From Bordetella genomosp. 8 (GTDB lineage: Bacteria; Pseudomonadota; Gammaproteobacteria; Burkholderiales; Burkholderiaceae_B), in NCBI RefSeq assembly GCF_002119685.1, contig NZ_CP021108.1, positions 310,001 through 374,000 of the forward strand: 64,000 nucleotides of DNA, written 5' to 3'. The translations under genes and the position numbers were made by a program. This document shows, one piece after another, positions 63,455 through 64,000 of this stretch (position 1 is the first letter of the stretch; every line of letters begins with the position of its first letter). The notes under the pieces are model-generated. The model saw nothing but the letters and a program-made list of their open reading frames with translations. It had not been told where the DNA came from and made no database searches.

Positions 63455-64000
63455 TTACATGCGGAAGTGCTCGCCCAGGTAGACGCGGCGCACGGCGGGG
63501 TTGCCGACGATGTCCTCCGGGTGCCCATCGGTGAGCACCTTGCCTTCGCTGATGATGTAGGCGCGGTCGCAGATGCCCAGCGTTTCGCGCACGTTGTGGT
63601 CGGTGATCAACACCCCGATGCCGCGGCTTTTCAGGAAGCGCACGATGCGCTGGATTTCGATCACCGCGATGGGATCCACGCCGGCGAAGGGTTCATCCAG
63701 CAGGATGAAGCGCGGGCTGGTGGCCAGCGCGCGGGCGATTTCCACGCGACGCCGCTCGCCGCCGGACAGCGAGATGGCGGTATTGCCGCGTATATGGCCG
63801 ATCTGCAGCTCTTCGAGCAGCAGCTCCAGGTTTTCGTTGATCGCCGCCGCCGAGATCTGCCGGCCGCGCTCATCCTGCTGCAGTTCCAGCACGGCGCGGA
63901 TGTTCTGCTCCACCGTCAGGCGGCGGAACACCGAGGCGTCCTGCGGCAGGTAGGAAACCCCCAGCCGGGCCCGCTTGTGGATGGGCAGGCCGGTGATGTT
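63455..64000 (-). CDS. lptB: Lipopolysaccharide export ATPase LptB, C-terminal part
   Basis: The last 182 codons of an ABC ATPase, cut by the right edge (5' end outside the window). [20 protein letters not shown] is the LptB Q-loop region. The signature is [17 protein letters not shown], Walker B is [16 protein letters not shown], and the switch His is in [20 protein letters not shown]. The C-terminus ends EHFRM. LptB powers lipopolysaccharide extraction from the inner membrane with LptFG. The missing part should contain Walker A. It lies 245 bases upstream of hpf in the same direction. Confidence 0.96.
   Translation of the reverse strand, partial: NITGLPIHKRARLGVSYLPQDASVFRRLTVEQNIRAVLELQQDERGRQISAAAINENLELLLEELQIGHIRGNTAISLSGGERRRVEIARALATSPRFILLDEPFAGVDPIAVIEIQRIVRFLKSRGIGVLITDHNVRETLGICDRAYIISEGKVLTDGHPEDIVGNPAVRRVYLGEHFRM

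Overview
This is a GC-rich chromosomal window, densely coding on both strands, from a betaproteobacterium that looks like Alcaligenaceae (Bordetella/Achromobacter type). The assignment is inferred from three things. There are two orphan Bug-type tripartite tricarboxylate receptors. There is a monomeric NADP isocitrate dehydrogenase. Housekeeping order (yraN-diaA-BON lipoprotein divergent from rsmI; lptB-hpf-ptsN-hprK with rapZ nearby) fits that group. I saw no rRNA, tRNA, CRISPR array, insertion sequence or prophage.

Left part (1-7230): a MaoC-type hydratase pair divergent from an IclR regulator, with a large nested palindrome between them. Then an XRE antitoxin gene whose RelE/HigB-like toxin partner is frameshifted and truncated, icd with a clear terminator, a solitary cytochrome P450, and an intact MazEF-type toxin-antitoxin pair with an operator over its promoter.

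7.2-18.5 kb: a probable uptake-and-degradation locus for an unknown, perhaps nitrogenous, compound. One minus-strand run holds an ABC importer (receptor, LivH, and LivM-LivG-LivF fused into one polypeptide), an SDR-fold protein without the usual catalytic residues, an Fe(II)/2-oxoglutarate-type oxygenase, a Bug receptor and a gamma-glutamyltransferase-like hydrolase. Divergent from it are an allantoinase-like deacetylase and a GntR regulator.

18.5-31.4 kb: copAB copper resistance under a MerR/CueR-type promoter with a 19-bp spacer, divergent from a complete recC-recB-recD operon. 31.4-40.9 kb: a PAS-PAS hybrid histidine kinase, a LysR regulator divergent from Bug-hyuA-hyuB (hydantoinase/oxoprolinase), a classical SDR and a small cupin.

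40.9-53.8 kb: a 978-residue protein I cannot assign, an hxlR-emrA-emrB efflux operon with palindromic operators and a helically phased repeat array, yajQ with terminator, a DUF2127 membrane protein, a sulfate importer (receptor, CysT, CysW) without its ATPase gene, nudC and a thioredoxin-like protein.

53.0-64 kb: cell-envelope and housekeeping genes: BON lipoprotein, diaA, yraN, rsmI, ogt, rlpA-rapZ (translationally coupled), two c-type cytochrome genes, then hprK, ptsN, hpf and the C-terminal part of lptB. No rpoN lies between lptB and hpf, where many relatives keep it.

Small GC-rich tandem repeats (9-15 bp units) recur in linkers, tails and intergenic gaps, suggesting local slippage-type expansion. 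The most novel items are the 978-residue unknown protein, the LivMGF triple fusion, the missing rpoN, the phased repeat array before emrA, and the decayed toxin-antitoxin locus.
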